64,000 bases of DNA from Hygrocybe punicea. Taxonomy: Eukaryota; Basidiomycota; Agaricomycetes; Agaricales; Hygrophoraceae. Below are positions 42,309 to 54,226 of this stretch, piece by piece (within the stretch, counting starts at the first letter, position 1; every line of letters begins with the position of its first letter). Made by a program: the position numbers and the translations under genes. The DNA lies in NCBI GenBank assembly GCA_963556145.1, contig OY744462.1, positions 868,001 to 932,000 on the forward strand, given 5' to 3'. The notes below the pieces were generated by a model. The model was not told the DNA's origin, made no database searches, and saw only the letters and a program-made list of their open reading frames with translations.

Positions 42309-43303
42309 TCAATGGGAAACTACAGCATCGCTGTGTATAAGCGCCTGCAACAGGATTGGATTCTTGCGAATGTAGATTTGAAATGCGGATGAGGACCAGC
42401 GGCCAGTGGCTTGTATGATGTCAGGGGCGGCACCAGCAATGGTGAGAAATGTGGCACCTTTGGCATGCATGGATTGCCTGGCGATGCTGACAGAATATAA
42501 GGTGTGCAAGCGTTTGAGAAACCAAGAATGGTGGGGTATGCTGCCATCGGCTTTGAGCCAGAGGGGTGCATGGAAAGGAAACAGGAGATCATGGGAAAAC
42601 AGGTAAGTACAGAAAAAATGGTAAGGGTCATGGTCGCTGGGATGGCGTTGGACGTGGATGATGTTGCCCTGGAAAAAAGAGTCAGCTTTGTGGGTGGGCA
42701 GGGTGTAGCTGTAGGTCGAGGCTGTGAAGGTGACGGTGTGATGGAGTGAGAGTTTGTGAGGGTCTTGGATCTTGATGCTATCGGGATAAGTCAGCTCCCC
42801 ATGGTGGAGAAGTGCGAAGAAACCGGTCAGGAGTTGGGCGATGAAAAGCTTGTCGTCATGTGGTGACTCAGTGTGGACGTACAAGACGGCAAGGGAAAGG
42901 TCTGTGTGTGTGAAAGGGGGTCTTTTCGGGCTGCGGGTGAACCAAAATGGCGCTTGCAGCCGGTGAGGGTATGAGAGATGAGAGAGCTGTTCCGGTGTTT
43001 GCGGGCATCAGGGAAATGGTCCTCAAGTTGGTTAACAATGCCAGACAGGTAGCTATCAACCGAAGAAGGTTTGATGTGGGATGACATGAAAATGACGAAA
43101 AAGCTGAGGGTTTGTGGTGTGGGGTCAACGGGGAAGTTGTGAGATTTACAGAAGGTGATATAGGAGTTGAGGGCAGAGTTGTACGTCGAGCGCGTGGACT
43201 TGTCAATGGAGAGGCCAAGGGCAATGGACCTCTCGTATAGCAAGTGCTCAATGGTCCACAGCGGATGGAAAGGTTGCCAGGACCGGCGGGAGGTGGACGT
43301 CAT
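42309..43303 (-). pseudogene. DIRS-like tyrosine recombinase, frameshifted
   Basis: The N-terminal part (43303-42827) has the SAM-like core-binding domain: LSIDKSTRSTYNSALNSYIT, then SSHIKPSSVDSYLSGI. The C-terminal part (42884-42309) has LTGFFALLHHGELTYPD, then SIARQSMHAKGATFLTIAGA, then ATGRWSSSAFQIYIRKNP. The last block is the usual C-terminal recombinase signature, with the nucleophile Tyr in Q-I-Y-I-R-K. The two halves lie in different frames, so a frameshift near 42850 breaks the enzyme. Confidence 0.8.
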
Positions 43304-45000
43304 TGCAGGGGAGCCCCCAACTGAACTCGAGGGGGTCTAGAAAGTGGGGGAAGAGGATGGACACAGAGACGAAGGTTTGGTTGGTGCCAGAGCGCAATAT
43401 CGAGGCGGTCATGGGAGAGGGCATCTGCAATGATGTTAGAGGCACCTTCCATGAGGCAGACTCTCAGATCGATTGAGTGGGCAATCATGATGTTGACGGT
43501 GAGTTTGAGTAATTCATTGTAGACCGGTTTGGCTGCGAGGCTGTTGAAAATGTCAAAAGTGTTGCTCCTGTTGGTGTAAATCACAAGGCGACCAGTAAAA
43601 GAAGTTGAGGTGGCATGACTGAGGGCCTAGAGGACAATGAGTGCCTCAAGGAAGAAGATGTTGTCGTGAGGCACATCGGCAGGTGGAGCATGCTGAAAAG
43701 CAAGGCCCATTGCAAGATAAATGAATGCAAGGCCAGACAGGCATGCATCGCCAAAAATTGTGAGACCACCATCAATGGGTTCCCAAACGGCGGCATTCAG
43801 TAGCCTGATGCTGGGAGCGGACTCCACGTGGTGGTGGAGCCAGAGGAGGTCGTTGGTGACAGCTTTGTTGAGGAAGATCAAAGCATCCGAGTTTGTTTTC
43901 CCAGCCATCTTGTCATACAGGTTGGACAAGGAAGGGCAAAGGAGGGGGAAAATGTTGAGGGACCAGTTCACCCATCCGGCCATGCATTGAAACTTGTGGA
44001 GTGAATGGTGGTGGCCACCATGAGGGGCAGTGATGAACTCCGTGATTGCGCTGAGGAGGTCCAGGCAAGCTTCAGGGACCATGGTGAATGTCATCGCGTT
44101 TGCATCACATAGGAACCTGATCACCATGAGTGTGTTGCCGAACTCCTGTTTTGCCTTCTCGTGTGAGGCCAATGTCATCCCAGAGAAGGAGAAGCTGAGC
44201 CTGTTTGTAGGGATAGAAACAGTCATATGGAGGGTAGTACACGAGGTGGCTGGTGACCTCAAACGAGAAAGTGTCATCGACGTAGGTAAAGAGGTTGTTG
44301 AGGAGGTGCACATACATCACGATCCAAATGACGAGTGCCATGAACATGGCCCAGATGCGATATGCACCGCGGTTGCCAAAGTTATTGTTGTGGTCAACAT
44401 GTTGTTGGCTGTCGATCGTGACGATCTGCTTCGCCTGATACAGGAAGTGCAGAGGCATACAGCGGTATGCTTGAGAGATGTCAGATTTGAAGAGAGTGAG
44501 GGGCACGTTGCCATGCTTGCACCAGAAGTTCAGTAATGCCTGGCCAAGGTTGTGAAGATCATCGAGGCGAGAACCAACAATTGCTGAGTGAGCGATGAGA
44601 GAGTTGAGGGAGTGTATGCTTGCGCTGTGATCCACGACGAGATGGAGATTTGTGGAATGTGGTTTAGGGACTGCATGGATCGGCATGCTGTACATGCTGG
44701 GAAGGAGGACTGCCAAAAGACTCCAAAAAATGGTCAAGTGCAATCTCTTTGTCTCGCTGAGCACAAATGAAATCGCCGATTTTGGTGGCCTTGTGGAGGC
44801 ATCATGGGTGGAAGGATAGGCAGGGTTCCAGACTGACCACAAAAACCCTGGCGTAGGCCAGTGATAACAGAGCGAATGAAAGGCGGGTTAGGGTGGGTTG
44901 CAAGGAGTGCAGCAAAGGCGGAAATGCAGATCGGGGTGACAATCTTGAAAAGGTGTGAGTGGCGAGTGATGGTGCTAATGAGGTCATCAGAGTATTCCAA
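43300..45000 (-). pseudogene. DIRS-like reverse transcriptase-RNase H, frameshifted
   Basis: 45000-44734 leads in (NPPFIRSVITGLRQGF, the usual entry before DIRS RT). 44842-44105 holds RT: MPIHAVPKPHSTNLHLVVDH, LFKSDISQAYRCMPL and YVDDTF (catalytic Y-V-D-D). 44313-43627 has the thumb/connection (GMTLASHEKAKQEFG) and start of RNase H (LTIFGDACLSGLAF). 43584-43300 has the RNase H end (YTNRSNTFDIFNSL … IIADALSHDRLD). Four frames must be joined. Confidence 0.8.
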
Positions 45001-45304
45001 AGAAGGAGGTTGTGGAAGGGGATGGTTGGACTCAGTCGTGAGAGCGGAAGGGTACGTGCCGGTGTCGATGTTGGACCAGAGGAAATTGCAGAAATACTGG
45101 GGATGGGAAGGGAAGATGTCAGGTCTTCATGCTCTTGCAAGAAGGGGCGGTGTGGTCTGGGCGATGGCAGATGGAGCAGAGGTGAGAGTAGCAGCACTGG
45201 GAGGCAGAGGAAGGGCATATCCCTTCGTTGAAACATCTGCAAGGCTCCAGTTTCTTCTTAGCATCATTCCGGGAACAGTTGTGGGCACCCAGAGAGGTCC
45301 GGGA

Positions 45305-45312
45305 GTCACAAC
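45305..45312. repeat. hAT target duplication, left (GTCACAAC)
   Basis: Partner at 46890-46897 is GTCACGAT: 6 of 8 bases, both differences transitions. Confidence 0.7.
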
Positions 45313-46889
45313 TAGTGCTGCCAAAGTTCGGTTCAGAACCGATCCGAACCTGGTTCGAACTCTGAACCGAACCGGAAGTTTGGTTCAGTCCAGCAACTTG
45401 GGCTGAACTGAACCCCAGGTCTGGTTCGGGGTTCAGGCAACCCCCAGGTTGTCTAAATGGTTCACAAGCAGTTCAGAACCGCTGAATCGATGTCTGCAGG
45501 TATGTATTTTTCACTCCAAACGAAAGTTGTGCTCACATGCCGATTCAGCAAATTTCCGTTTTGGTCACTGAACTTTATTCTCAGCCACCGACAACTGTAC
45601 CACCAAATAGCTAAGTTCGTACTTTCATTGTCATTTGTTCTTGAGTCACTAATACATTTGTAGGTACTTCTACCAGCCACCACCAAGTCAGCAGCACCAC
45701 AACACTGGACGACAACAATGATAATGACAACGACAATGACAACGACACACAATGCAAGCACCAGCACCAGCATTGGAGGCAGTGGCAGCATCAGCAGCAG
45801 TGATGAAGGGTTGGCAAGGGTTACAGGTATGTATTTTTATTCATTTCTATGTTACTAACTATGTGAGCATGGCAGTTTGTGCCACATCAGCAGCACCGGC
45901 AGCATCAATGGCACCGGGGCTGGCAACAGTGGCACCAACACCAGCCCGGCGACAACAACAGCAGCAGCAGGAGAAGCAGCACCAGCACCAGCACCAGCAC
46001 CAACGCCCATGCCAATGCCAATGCCCCAGAGACAACAACAGACAATGGAGATGACGACAATGGAGACAATGGAGATGACAATGATGGCAAGTCAGTATAT
46101 ATTTTTATTTCCTTGTTACTAACTACTTCATGACAAATGGCAGTTCAAGCACCACACAACACCAGCACTGGTTGCGGCACCAGCAGCAGCAACACCAGCA
46201 ACAGCACCAGCACAACACCAGCTGGCAATGGCACCAGCACAACAGCGGCAGCAGCAGTGGCAGCACTGGCAGCAGTGTCAATGGCACCAACAGCAGCGTC
46301 AACAGCACTGACAATGGCACCAGCACAACACCAGCTGGTGACGGCAGCAACATCAACGGCACCAGGGGCAGCACATCCACCATGATGAAGGTGAAGGGAG
46401 CAGTGGGAGGGGGATGTATGGCTCCCACTGCATAGGTATGCATCTAATTTACTTTATTTTTGAGTACTAACTACACAGAAAAAAAATGAATGGGATCACC
46501 AGCAGCAGACCAGGACCCCTCAGCTGACACCTCGAAAACATGCAGCCCAGCGTCAATTGACGTCGGGGCTATGTTTGCGAGGTTACAGGGATGTGGGTGC
46601 ATGGGTTAAGCCACGAAAACCCACGTTGAATCCTTATCATGAATGTCTTAGATAGTTGGAATATATAACAATAATAAATTGTGAAATTTTATATGTAGAA
46701 TGCATGATAACAGTAAAATTGAGTGTCTGAACTGTTCAATAACCCGGTTCGGGCCCTGAAAAAAAAGTCTGAAAGGTTCAGGGTGGTTCATGTTCAGTTC
46801 ACATGAAATCCTGAACTGAACCCGGAGTTCAGTTCAGGGTTCAGCCAAAATGGGTCTGAACCGGACTGAACTGAACTTTGGTAGCACTA
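45313..46889. mobile_element. Non-autonomous hAT element, 1.58 kb, inside the DIRS Gag
   Basis: Ends TAGTGCTGCCAAAGTTCGGT (left) and the complement of TAGTGCTACCAAAGTTCAGT (right) with a degenerate 8-bp duplication. Both subterminal regions are packed with GGTTCAG/CTGAACC motifs (about 45330-45480 and 46740-46870), likely transposase-binding sites. The centre (45690-46430) is CAGCACCA/ACAACA-type low-complexity DNA and encodes nothing convincing. Confidence 0.85.
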
Positions 46890-47977
46890 GTCACGATGGG
46901 GTGAGGACGAGGAGGTGAGGAATCTGGTGCCTCAGAGAGATAAGATCGTTCCCAATGGGAAAATGATGGGAAATCGGTAAGGAGGAGATCGTGGTGAGAC
47001 ACGATTTCTGTGCAAATCTTGCAGTTGAGGAGGATGACTCTTTCATGTATGGAGGTGTGTGTGCTGTTGAAGAGTTCCAGGATGTAATGCTGGTAGCTAC
47101 GCAATTCGGTTTCACAGTGCAGAAAGACCCAGGTGGTAGCTTCAGAGGCTTTACCCCACATGACAACCCACTCTCCAATGGTTTTGATGGACTTGATGGG
47201 GTCGGAGGATCCAAACCAGAGCTCAATTCCATCTCCAAGCTTTTGGGATGTTCGCATGTTGTGTGAGATTGAGTGATGGTGAGTAATGACTTTGTCAAGG
47301 TTGACAGATTGTCCCTTGATAAGGGCTGTCCACTCGGATTCTGGAAACAAGATGTGGCTTGTGGAGTTGAGAAGAGAGCTGAGGATGTATTTGAAGTCCT
47401 TGGAATACTCGAGTAAGAGTCGCCGAGTCTTTGTGAGTTCTGGACTGAGGGTTGAGTCACCAATAAGGTTGGCGATGGTCCACAGAAGCGAGGAGTCATC
47501 AATTTTTCTGCGCTTGGAAATGTTGTCTGGTTCAACGGAGGAGTCATGAGAGATATGCGCTTGAGGAGAGTTTGGTTCGATCGGTGGGGTAGAGTCGAGT
47601 GGTGGTAACAGGTCGATCGGTTGCGAGACAACCAGTTGAGTAATGGTGTCAATTCCGGAGGTGTCGTATCTGTCAAGCATTTCAAGATAGGAAGCAAGAG
47701 CGGTGCTTCCAGGACTGTCTGTATCTCTGGTGCCAGGAATGGTGTCCACGAGCACAAGAAAGGTTTGCGCTTTCGTGGTTCCCCCTCTCCTGAAAGTGTT
47801 GAGTATGAGCTCGCATTGTTGAGTGACATCCAATCTAACAGAGAAATCCGGTGCTGTAGATGCATTCATCGGAGTGGAACTTTCCTCGGAAAGTACTTGA
47901 TTGCTGGAAAACAAGGACTGTTCCATTCCAATCCGTCTTTGCGATGATCCTGAATCTGCATTGATACAAGAAGTCAT

Positions 47978-48531
47978 GAAAAGATGATTTGGTGGAATTG
48001 TATTCTATGTGAACACGATAATAAAAAATAATCTTTTACTGTGATTCTGGGTGACCCAATGTGGTGAGTAAAGATTGTAGAAGAAAAAGTAGAAGGGAAT
48101 ATGCTACCTGGGTGAGCAAATGCGGTGAGGAAACAGGAGTGGTGAGACAACTCCTGTCTCTCAGTGCAGTCTTGGCTTCACCCGGAGGTAGGGTTGCCTT
48201 GTGATAAAGGGAATGTGCTTGTGAGTATGCACTACGCCTGCAATGGGGGATACGGTGAATCTACTTGATGCGCGAGGCGAAAGCAGCATGTATGTGAAGG
48301 TCTCTCGTCTATTAGACTTGAGTAAAATTATTTTTTAAACTCAATTTATTAATAACAATTTTTTCATGATTTTAGCGAATTTTTAAGTGGTGCACCAAAT
48401 TTTTGAGCTAAAAAAACCTTACATGAATGAATTTTGACAAATCAGCTCGTGCCAATCAATTCAATAGGTCCTAAATACACTGTTTCTGCATTGATCTCAA
48501 CAAGCTAAGGTCAGATTCCCACAAAACCAGT
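47978..48531. other. 5' flank of the DIRS-like element
   Basis: No gene. Short repeats of GGTGAG(T/C)AAA near 48062 and 48111. GGTGCACCAAATTTTTGAG near 48393 repeats the one at 41670. Confidence 0.4.
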
Positions 48532-48559
48532 CAGAAAAATTGTTGACTTTGAGTGTCCA
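48532..48559. repeat. 28-bp inverted repeat, right
   Basis: Complement of 41538-41565 with one mismatch; ends about 100 bp upstream of DBR1. Confidence 0.75.
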
Positions 48560-48663
48560 CAACTGTACCAATTTGGACACGTGCCAATATATATGCAAAC
48601 AGCAAATATTCTTTTCCCGCAATTGTACTAAGTATGTAAATTGTCCCTATCAACTTTGCGCCA

Positions 48664-50458
48664 ATGAAGGTGCGACCGCAGTCTTCTGAGCTCTCCCTGA
48701 TTACGGAGTTCAGCCCCTTTCCAGATAGCCATTGAAGGCTGCTGTCACGGAGAGCTCGACGCCATCTACAATCAAGTACAATTTCTGGAAACCAAGCACC
48801 AGTATCTAGTCGATCTCTTGCTCATATGTGGCGACTTCCAAGCTATCAGGAATCATCAGGACTTGCAGTGTATGGCGGTTCCCAACAAGTACAGACAACT
48901 TGGCGATTTCTATAAGTAAGTGGGGCCGGTAACCCTTGATGGCACTCTAGGCTACAGGATGTGGCGTTGCGGGTTACCCGTTTGCGTTTGATAAATTACG
49001 CTGCTGATACCCTTTGTTTATTTGATCCAAGATACTACACTGGAGAGAAAGTGGCCCCAATCCTGACTATTGTCATCGGTGGAAACCATGAAGCATCGAA
49101 TTACTTTTGGGAACTGTAAGTCATTTTGCACGTCTTCTCTCACCCGACGCGTTGATTGTCTGGTTTGCAAGGTATCATGGGGGGTGGGTGGCCCCCAACA
49201 TTTATTTCCTCGGCCATGCTGGCTGCCTGCGGGTAGATGGCATACGTATTGCTGGAGCGTCAGGAATATTCAAACCGCAATCATTTCGGCAAGGTTCGCT
49301 CAACATACCTATATTACCGTCGACTGACTACAACGTAACCAGGACACTGGGAGAAACTACCCTTTGACAACGGATCGATGAGAAGCATATATCACATCCG
49401 CGAATTCAACATTCGCAGGTTATCTCTTGTATGCGTTGCTTTTTTTATTATATAAAAAAAGTACACCCTACCGTTTTTCATGACTTCTACAATAGCTCTC
49501 CTCCCCCGATATTTTCTTGTCGCACGATTGGCCTCAGTCAATCGAGCAGCATGGCGCGCTTCATGAATTACTCCGTCGAAAACCATTCTTCAGAGACGAT
49601 ATTAACTCGGGGAAGCTGGGCTCGCCTCCTCTCATGGGTCTTCTCAAGACATTACAACCGGAATGGTGGTTTGCGGCACATTTACATGTTCGGTTTGAGG
49701 CGACTGTCGTGCACGATATCGAACACCACTCGGTGGCTGAACCAGCACAAGGTAGAAACCCCGAGGAAATCATGATCGATGTTGATGATTTCGATGGTGA
49801 GTTGGGCCCGGTTGAATCGAATCAGCCGGCCCAAGAAGCAGTGTCTCGTCAGCCAAACGAGATCGCTCCTGATGGCGGAGGGAAAGATATCGTGGATCGA
49901 CCCCCAGCGCGGGTGTCAACCAAGTTTCTCGCCCTTGATAAATGTCTTCCCAACCGGAACTTTCTCGAGGTGGGGGGCAAGTCTACCATTAGATGTCTGG
50001 AGCTAATGTCGAGTTAGGTGATTGACTGCCCGACAGCTAGGCCATCAGGAGGTGTACGGCGTTCTCCGACAATGTCTTTTGATCCGGAGTGGCTTGCCAT
50101 CACCCGCGCGTTCCACAAGTACTTGTCAACGTCACGTTTTCAGCCACCATTTCCCAGCGAATCACAAGCGATGGAGATGGTGAAGAACGAATTGGCATGG
50201 GTTATGCAACATGTGGGAACTGACGGGATTAGGACGGTAGAAGATTGTCAGACGTTCATCCGAACTGCTCCTGGTGGACCCGGACATGAAGGTACTGGGA
50301 AATTTCAGCAGCGTAAGCGATTGTTTTGTTGTTGTCGTTGCTGTAAAACATTTTGTACTTGTATAGCACCATGGTACACGAACCCTCAAACCGAGGCATT
50401 TTGTGCCATGCTCAAGCTGGAGAATAAAATCAATGCACCTCCAAGTCCATCCCAGTGA
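48664..50458 (+). CDS. DBR1: RNA lariat debranching enzyme, 449 aa
   Basis: Exons 48664-48669, 48725-48915, 49032-49115, 49172-49293, 49343-49428, 49496-49969, 50018-50312 and 50367-50458 (1350 nt, in frame). Exon 1 is just ATGAAG; the splice gives [17 protein letters not shown], the DBR1 start. Metallophosphoesterase motifs follow: [11 protein letters not shown] (G-D metal site), [13 protein letters not shown] (G-N-H-E), then [28 protein letters not shown] and [11 protein letters not shown] (G/A-H-L-H metal site). The C-terminal DBR domain has [16 protein letters not shown] and [13 protein letters not shown]. The enzyme cuts the 2'-5' bond of excised intron lariats in the nucleus and also affects retrotransposition in yeast. 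The Ala in A-H-L-H is a Gly or Ser in many homologues. Length is in the usual fungal range. The gene looks intact. Confidence 0.93.
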
Positions 50459-52199
50459 GCGCCCTAAACAGGCCTAGCCTAAGCGCTCCCACGGCCGAAG
50501 AAGGAATGGAGTGAATTTGTCCATATACGGCCTTGATGCTAAACGCTCGGCTCCAGGATAGTGGTACTGTAGATCATCCGTTTTTTTTTTTTTTATCTTT
50601 CCGGCTTCTCGGTTAGATTTCCCTGAACTTGTTCACAGCCCACCGATTGAGTCGCACTGGTTGATATTTTGATATCAAACCCAATCATGTACGCTGTTAT
50701 CGGGTCATCTTTTTCCAACGTTCGTTATGCTTTCGAGAGAGAGAGGGAGAGGGCGGTCGCAAAATTTGCCTCGTACAACACTTTTAGTATCTAACTTTGC
50801 AGGAACCCGCCGGGCGGAGAGACTGTGCCTTGTTGAAGATCGTTGACGCTCCATAAGGTGAGCAAATTTCCATACTTAATGGTGGAGAATTTTCAGGAAC
50901 GATCTTGGCTAATTGACTCTCGGGATCAATCTTGGAAGCAATCAATCTTGCACCAACGCAGAAACAGCAAATCGATGGTGCTCCGACGTTTTGAACTTCC
51001 AAAGCGCTCCCTACAAGGCCGCCTTATGTGATCCATGGGCCATGGCTGCTCCGTTAGGCGGGGGTAAACTTCTCAACTGTTTACCCTATCCGTTACTGGG
51101 TATACATAACCCCATTCGCCAATAACGTTGCATTGCAAGATTATGGCACATTGCGGCGGTGAATTGTGTTTTGAGTGGGTGTCACTGTTGTGTCTCAGGA
51201 CCCCTTAGATCGTGATACGCCCCGTATCGGGAATCAGGAGTTCAATATTCACCGACAGCGCTTTGTGATGTGAGCATCATGTGACGTGAGCAGCATGATT
51301 GAACCTAGAATCGAGCGATGACCGACGTTAGTACTTAATCCCAAGTTAGAAAGTTCAACCTTTCAAGTTCACCTATACTATGTTTCTGATTTTTTAAATT
51401 GGCGGTTATATGGACATGAGTATGCATGTCGTACATGATTTGAGCATAATCGATGTTTCTTTTTGAACTTGTTACGTACGATGTACCGGCATCAACATGC
51501 GAGCGTCGCATCGGACAGTTCCGATCAAATTTGGACGGAGCGAGACTCGTTTCGCCTCGAAATAACGTTAGTCTACCGCAGAGTCTCACACTGTCGATGC
51601 CTAAAGCCTGCTAAAGCGCCTCCTTTGTTTGCGAATCAAATGCAAAAATTGATTATCGACGAGACGATTACACCCGAGTGGCGTTGATCCATATGTCTCC
51701 CTTTCAATATGAAAAAAACCCTTTTTCCACTGTGTACATGTGTGTGGATCCGCGAACTTTTTGAAACCACCCGCACGCGCAACCCCACGTTGTGCGACTG
51801 AACCGCTGCGAATTCAAATCAGAGAACCCGTGATCTTCGGGCGGAAAAGGAAAGAAGGAAAAGAGAAAAAAAAACGTGGCGATACATTGTAACATTCACC
51901 ACGTCAGTTGGAGCAGATGTCACGGTGGTAAAAACAAAAAGGTTCTCGAGTATTCCATGGCCCAGACCCTGTCCAGCAATTAGTCCCGTCAAAGGAAATT
52001 GTTGTATTTCTTTTCCTCAAACTCGTGATTGAATATTGAATCTTAACCCTGGAGGGTCGGGGCCGCGACATGAGCTGGGGTGGGACCTGAGCCGAATGAG
52101 CGGAACGAGATTTAAAGCTCCGAACAGAGGGGTGCCTTAATTGAGCAAGCTTTCCAGGATCAGGCACCTTATAGAAGGCTGCCTCTTTGGCCAAAAGTC
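50459..52199 (+). promoter_or_regulatory. Intergenic region, 3' of DBR1 and 5' of the zinc-finger gene
   Basis: No supportable gene. A 16-nt poly-T at 50579-50594 and a GAGAGAGAGA stretch near 50737 are visible, and the last 300 bp contain CAAT-like and pyrimidine-rich sequence. Short ORFs (50843-51031, 51463-51687) lack motifs. Confidence 0.45.
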
Positions 52200-54226
52200 A
52201 TGGACGACCGCCAGTCCTCTGAGAATCCAATCAGCTTAATACCGTCAGCCAGTCCTCCAGCTTCCCCTCACTCCCCTGCCCAAGACATGGCCACCATGGT
52301 CGCCCATAACAACCCCCCCAACATGCCTTCCTCTGCCGGCATCAACAAACGCTACCGCCCCGCCCCAGCCAAAACTTTTCAGTGCCGCGGCTACGGCGAG
52401 TGTCGCATGGTTTTCAGCAGGAGCGAGCATCTTGCAAGGCACATCAGGTCCGTTTTTTGTGCCTAAACACCCCCCTCTTCTTATTCATCTACCCCCCCTC
52501 GCAACCGTCTAGGAAACATACCGGTGAACGTCCTTTCACATGTCATTGTGGAAAGCAGTTCTCGCGTCTCGATAATTTGCGTCAGCATGCTCAGACAGTG
52601 CATGCCGACAAACAAGATCAGAACGAGCGCATGATGCGCGACTTGACGTCTCTCCACGCTACCATGGCCGCTGCGAACAAGTCTGGTCAGCCCAGGGGGA
52701 AGCGTTCTCAAACCACCGCCAGTTCCGCTGGTTCCGGTTCAGGTCCCGGTTCTCCTGGAGCGAATAGTCATGCCGCGAACTTCGTCAAGCAGGAGGACGA
52801 TTCTCAATCGATTCTTCCCATGCATCAACGCCCGGGCACCAGCACTGGCTACGAGGGCAGCGATCACACCGGCATCCTTTACCAGGCGCCCTCTTGGCAT
52901 ATACAGACCTCAGACCTGGACCGTCCCACCTCTCGACCGACCAACAACCATTCCTTTCGTGAACCCGGCCAGTCCTTTCTTGCCCCCTCATCATCAAACC
53001 CATCCTCAGCACAATCGCAGTCCTTTCTCCCCTTCTCCGCCACATACAACTTCAGCCTCCCCGACCATCCGCGAGATGGCCGACCAGGATCTAGCTCTAG
53101 CCGGCCACCCACTTCAACTGGTGGCGGGGAATCACATCCTCGATCACTCCCACCCCTCTCTTCCGTCGTCCCCCAGACCCTCCCCCCTCCATCATCCCAG
53201 CCACAGCAACTCCCGTCATACTCCTCCACACAGCACGTACTTCCCTTTCCAGCCTTCAGACGACCCTCCACCGCCACACGCCCCGGGACAGCTCCAGCTT
53301 ACTTTGGAGGACCTGGACCTGGACTGGACCATCGATCCGAACTATCCTTTCTCTCCTATGGACGCGACATGGCAGCACCACTCTCAGCATCCCACTCCGG
53401 GCATTACAATTCAGAATACCCACAGTCTCCCTCCGCCGGAACAACTGCATATGACTCTCCATTTTCCTTCCACCCACCGGCGCTCGCCGACTTTCAACCA
53501 CCACCACCAACAGCAGCAGCCACAACAACACAGGGATCGTCGCCATCCAATCCTCGCAAGCGAGCATTTACGGGAGTCGACGGACCCGACGACATCTACG
53601 ACTACGGCTCGGAATCTCGACCTCAATCTCGACGACTCTCAGTCATGGAGCTCTGCAATGACTCACCCGCCATTCTACACCTTCCAGGAGCTACCTCTTC
53701 ACGTCCCAGCACCTCCTCAGGACTCGTCTCATCCGCATCAGCCCTCGCGCTCATCGATCGGTCCCCCAAGATCGCTCTCGCAGGTACAAGTGGAGCAAGC
53801 CCTACGCTACTCTCGCGAGTTGCACAGGCAGCAGCAAGCGCAGCTTCATCAACGCCAGGAGGCGGAGAGGCGCCATTCGGAGCAGGCGGAGTATCTGCAG
53901 CACCTCGCCGCATACCATCATCATCAACAGCAGGAGCAGCAGCAACAGCAACATCAACAGTATTATCCCCTATCAGAGGATCTCCAGCACTTTCCGACGC
54001 ATCCGCCGCAGCAGGGTTTAGTCCACGATCAACAACATCCTCACCATATAGCCCACGATCCCCGACACACGCCGCTCGAAGTTTACACCGATCTCAATCT
54101 AAATCCTCATCTCCATCAGCCGATACGATTTCTCGTAGAGGGGGAAATGAGTCCGAACATGATCAAGTTCGAATCTCCGTCTCTTCTGCTCACTCCTCCG
54201 CTGCTCCCGTCGGAATGAGAGTCTAA
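52200..54226 (+). CDS. C2H2 zinc-finger transcription factor, 653 aa
   Basis: Exons 52200-52447 and 52513-54226; the join encodes [18 protein letters not shown]. Two tandem C2H2 fingers near residues 62-112: first [20 protein letters not shown], then [20 protein letters not shown] (C-x-C finger). This pair, with the lead [10 protein letters not shown] and the follow-on [20 protein letters not shown], matches the fungal Rsv/Usv/Klf1-like regulators. A short conserved motif [16 protein letters not shown] lies near residue 480 and supports this frame over the overlapping one. The rest is Ser/Pro-rich and probably disordered. It would bind DNA in the nucleus; targets cannot be inferred here. Start at 52200 is the first Met and fits the N-terminal Ser/Pro leader. 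Confidence 0.85.
52770..54218 (+). other. 482-codon ORF overlapping the zinc-finger gene in another frame
   Basis: Starts [15 protein letters not shown] and ends 8 nt before the host gene's stop. Its translation is His/Gln/Pro-rich and includes an acidic segment ([18 protein letters not shown]) and a Gln/Glu/Arg helix-like segment ([19 protein letters not shown]). It is probably a by-product of C-rich, TA-poor codons in the host frame, since the host frame carries the family motif. It is recorded because an open frame this long is unusual. Confidence 0.3.

Larger units (their letters stand above)
42309..47977 (-). mobile_element. DIRS-like (tyrosine recombinase) retrotransposon, decayed and split
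   Basis: Order on the minus strand: Gag-like with Cys/His knuckle, RT, RNase H, tyrosine recombinase. A tyrosine recombinase instead of integrase downstream of RT/RNase H defines the DIRS order. Frames change at least five times, and a hAT element interrupts Gag. Terminal repeats and internal complementary regions were not resolved. Confidence 0.8.
45119..47977 (-). pseudogene. DIRS-like Gag, split by a hAT insertion
   Basis: The upstream part (47977-46890, about 363 codons) begins MTSCINADSGSSQRRIG and includes VEPDNISKRRKIDDSSLLWT (a basic nuclear-localisation-like run) and EWTALIKGQSVNLDK. The hAT element lies between 46889 and 45313. Downstream, 45304-45119 encodes a Cys/His cluster (PCRCFNEGIC … CSICHRPDHTAPSC) as in DIRS Gag proteins. 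Removing the hAT and one duplication leaves the downstream cluster one frame off, so another indel is present. Confidence 0.65.

Noticed and set aside
46130..46435. Ser/Thr/Asn/Gln-rich ORFs inside the hAT element
   Set aside because: Translations of CAGCACCA/ACAACA repeats, open in several frames.
52785..53913. Minus-strand ORFs antisense to the zinc-finger gene
   Set aside because: Mirror the low TA content of the coding strand; no domain.
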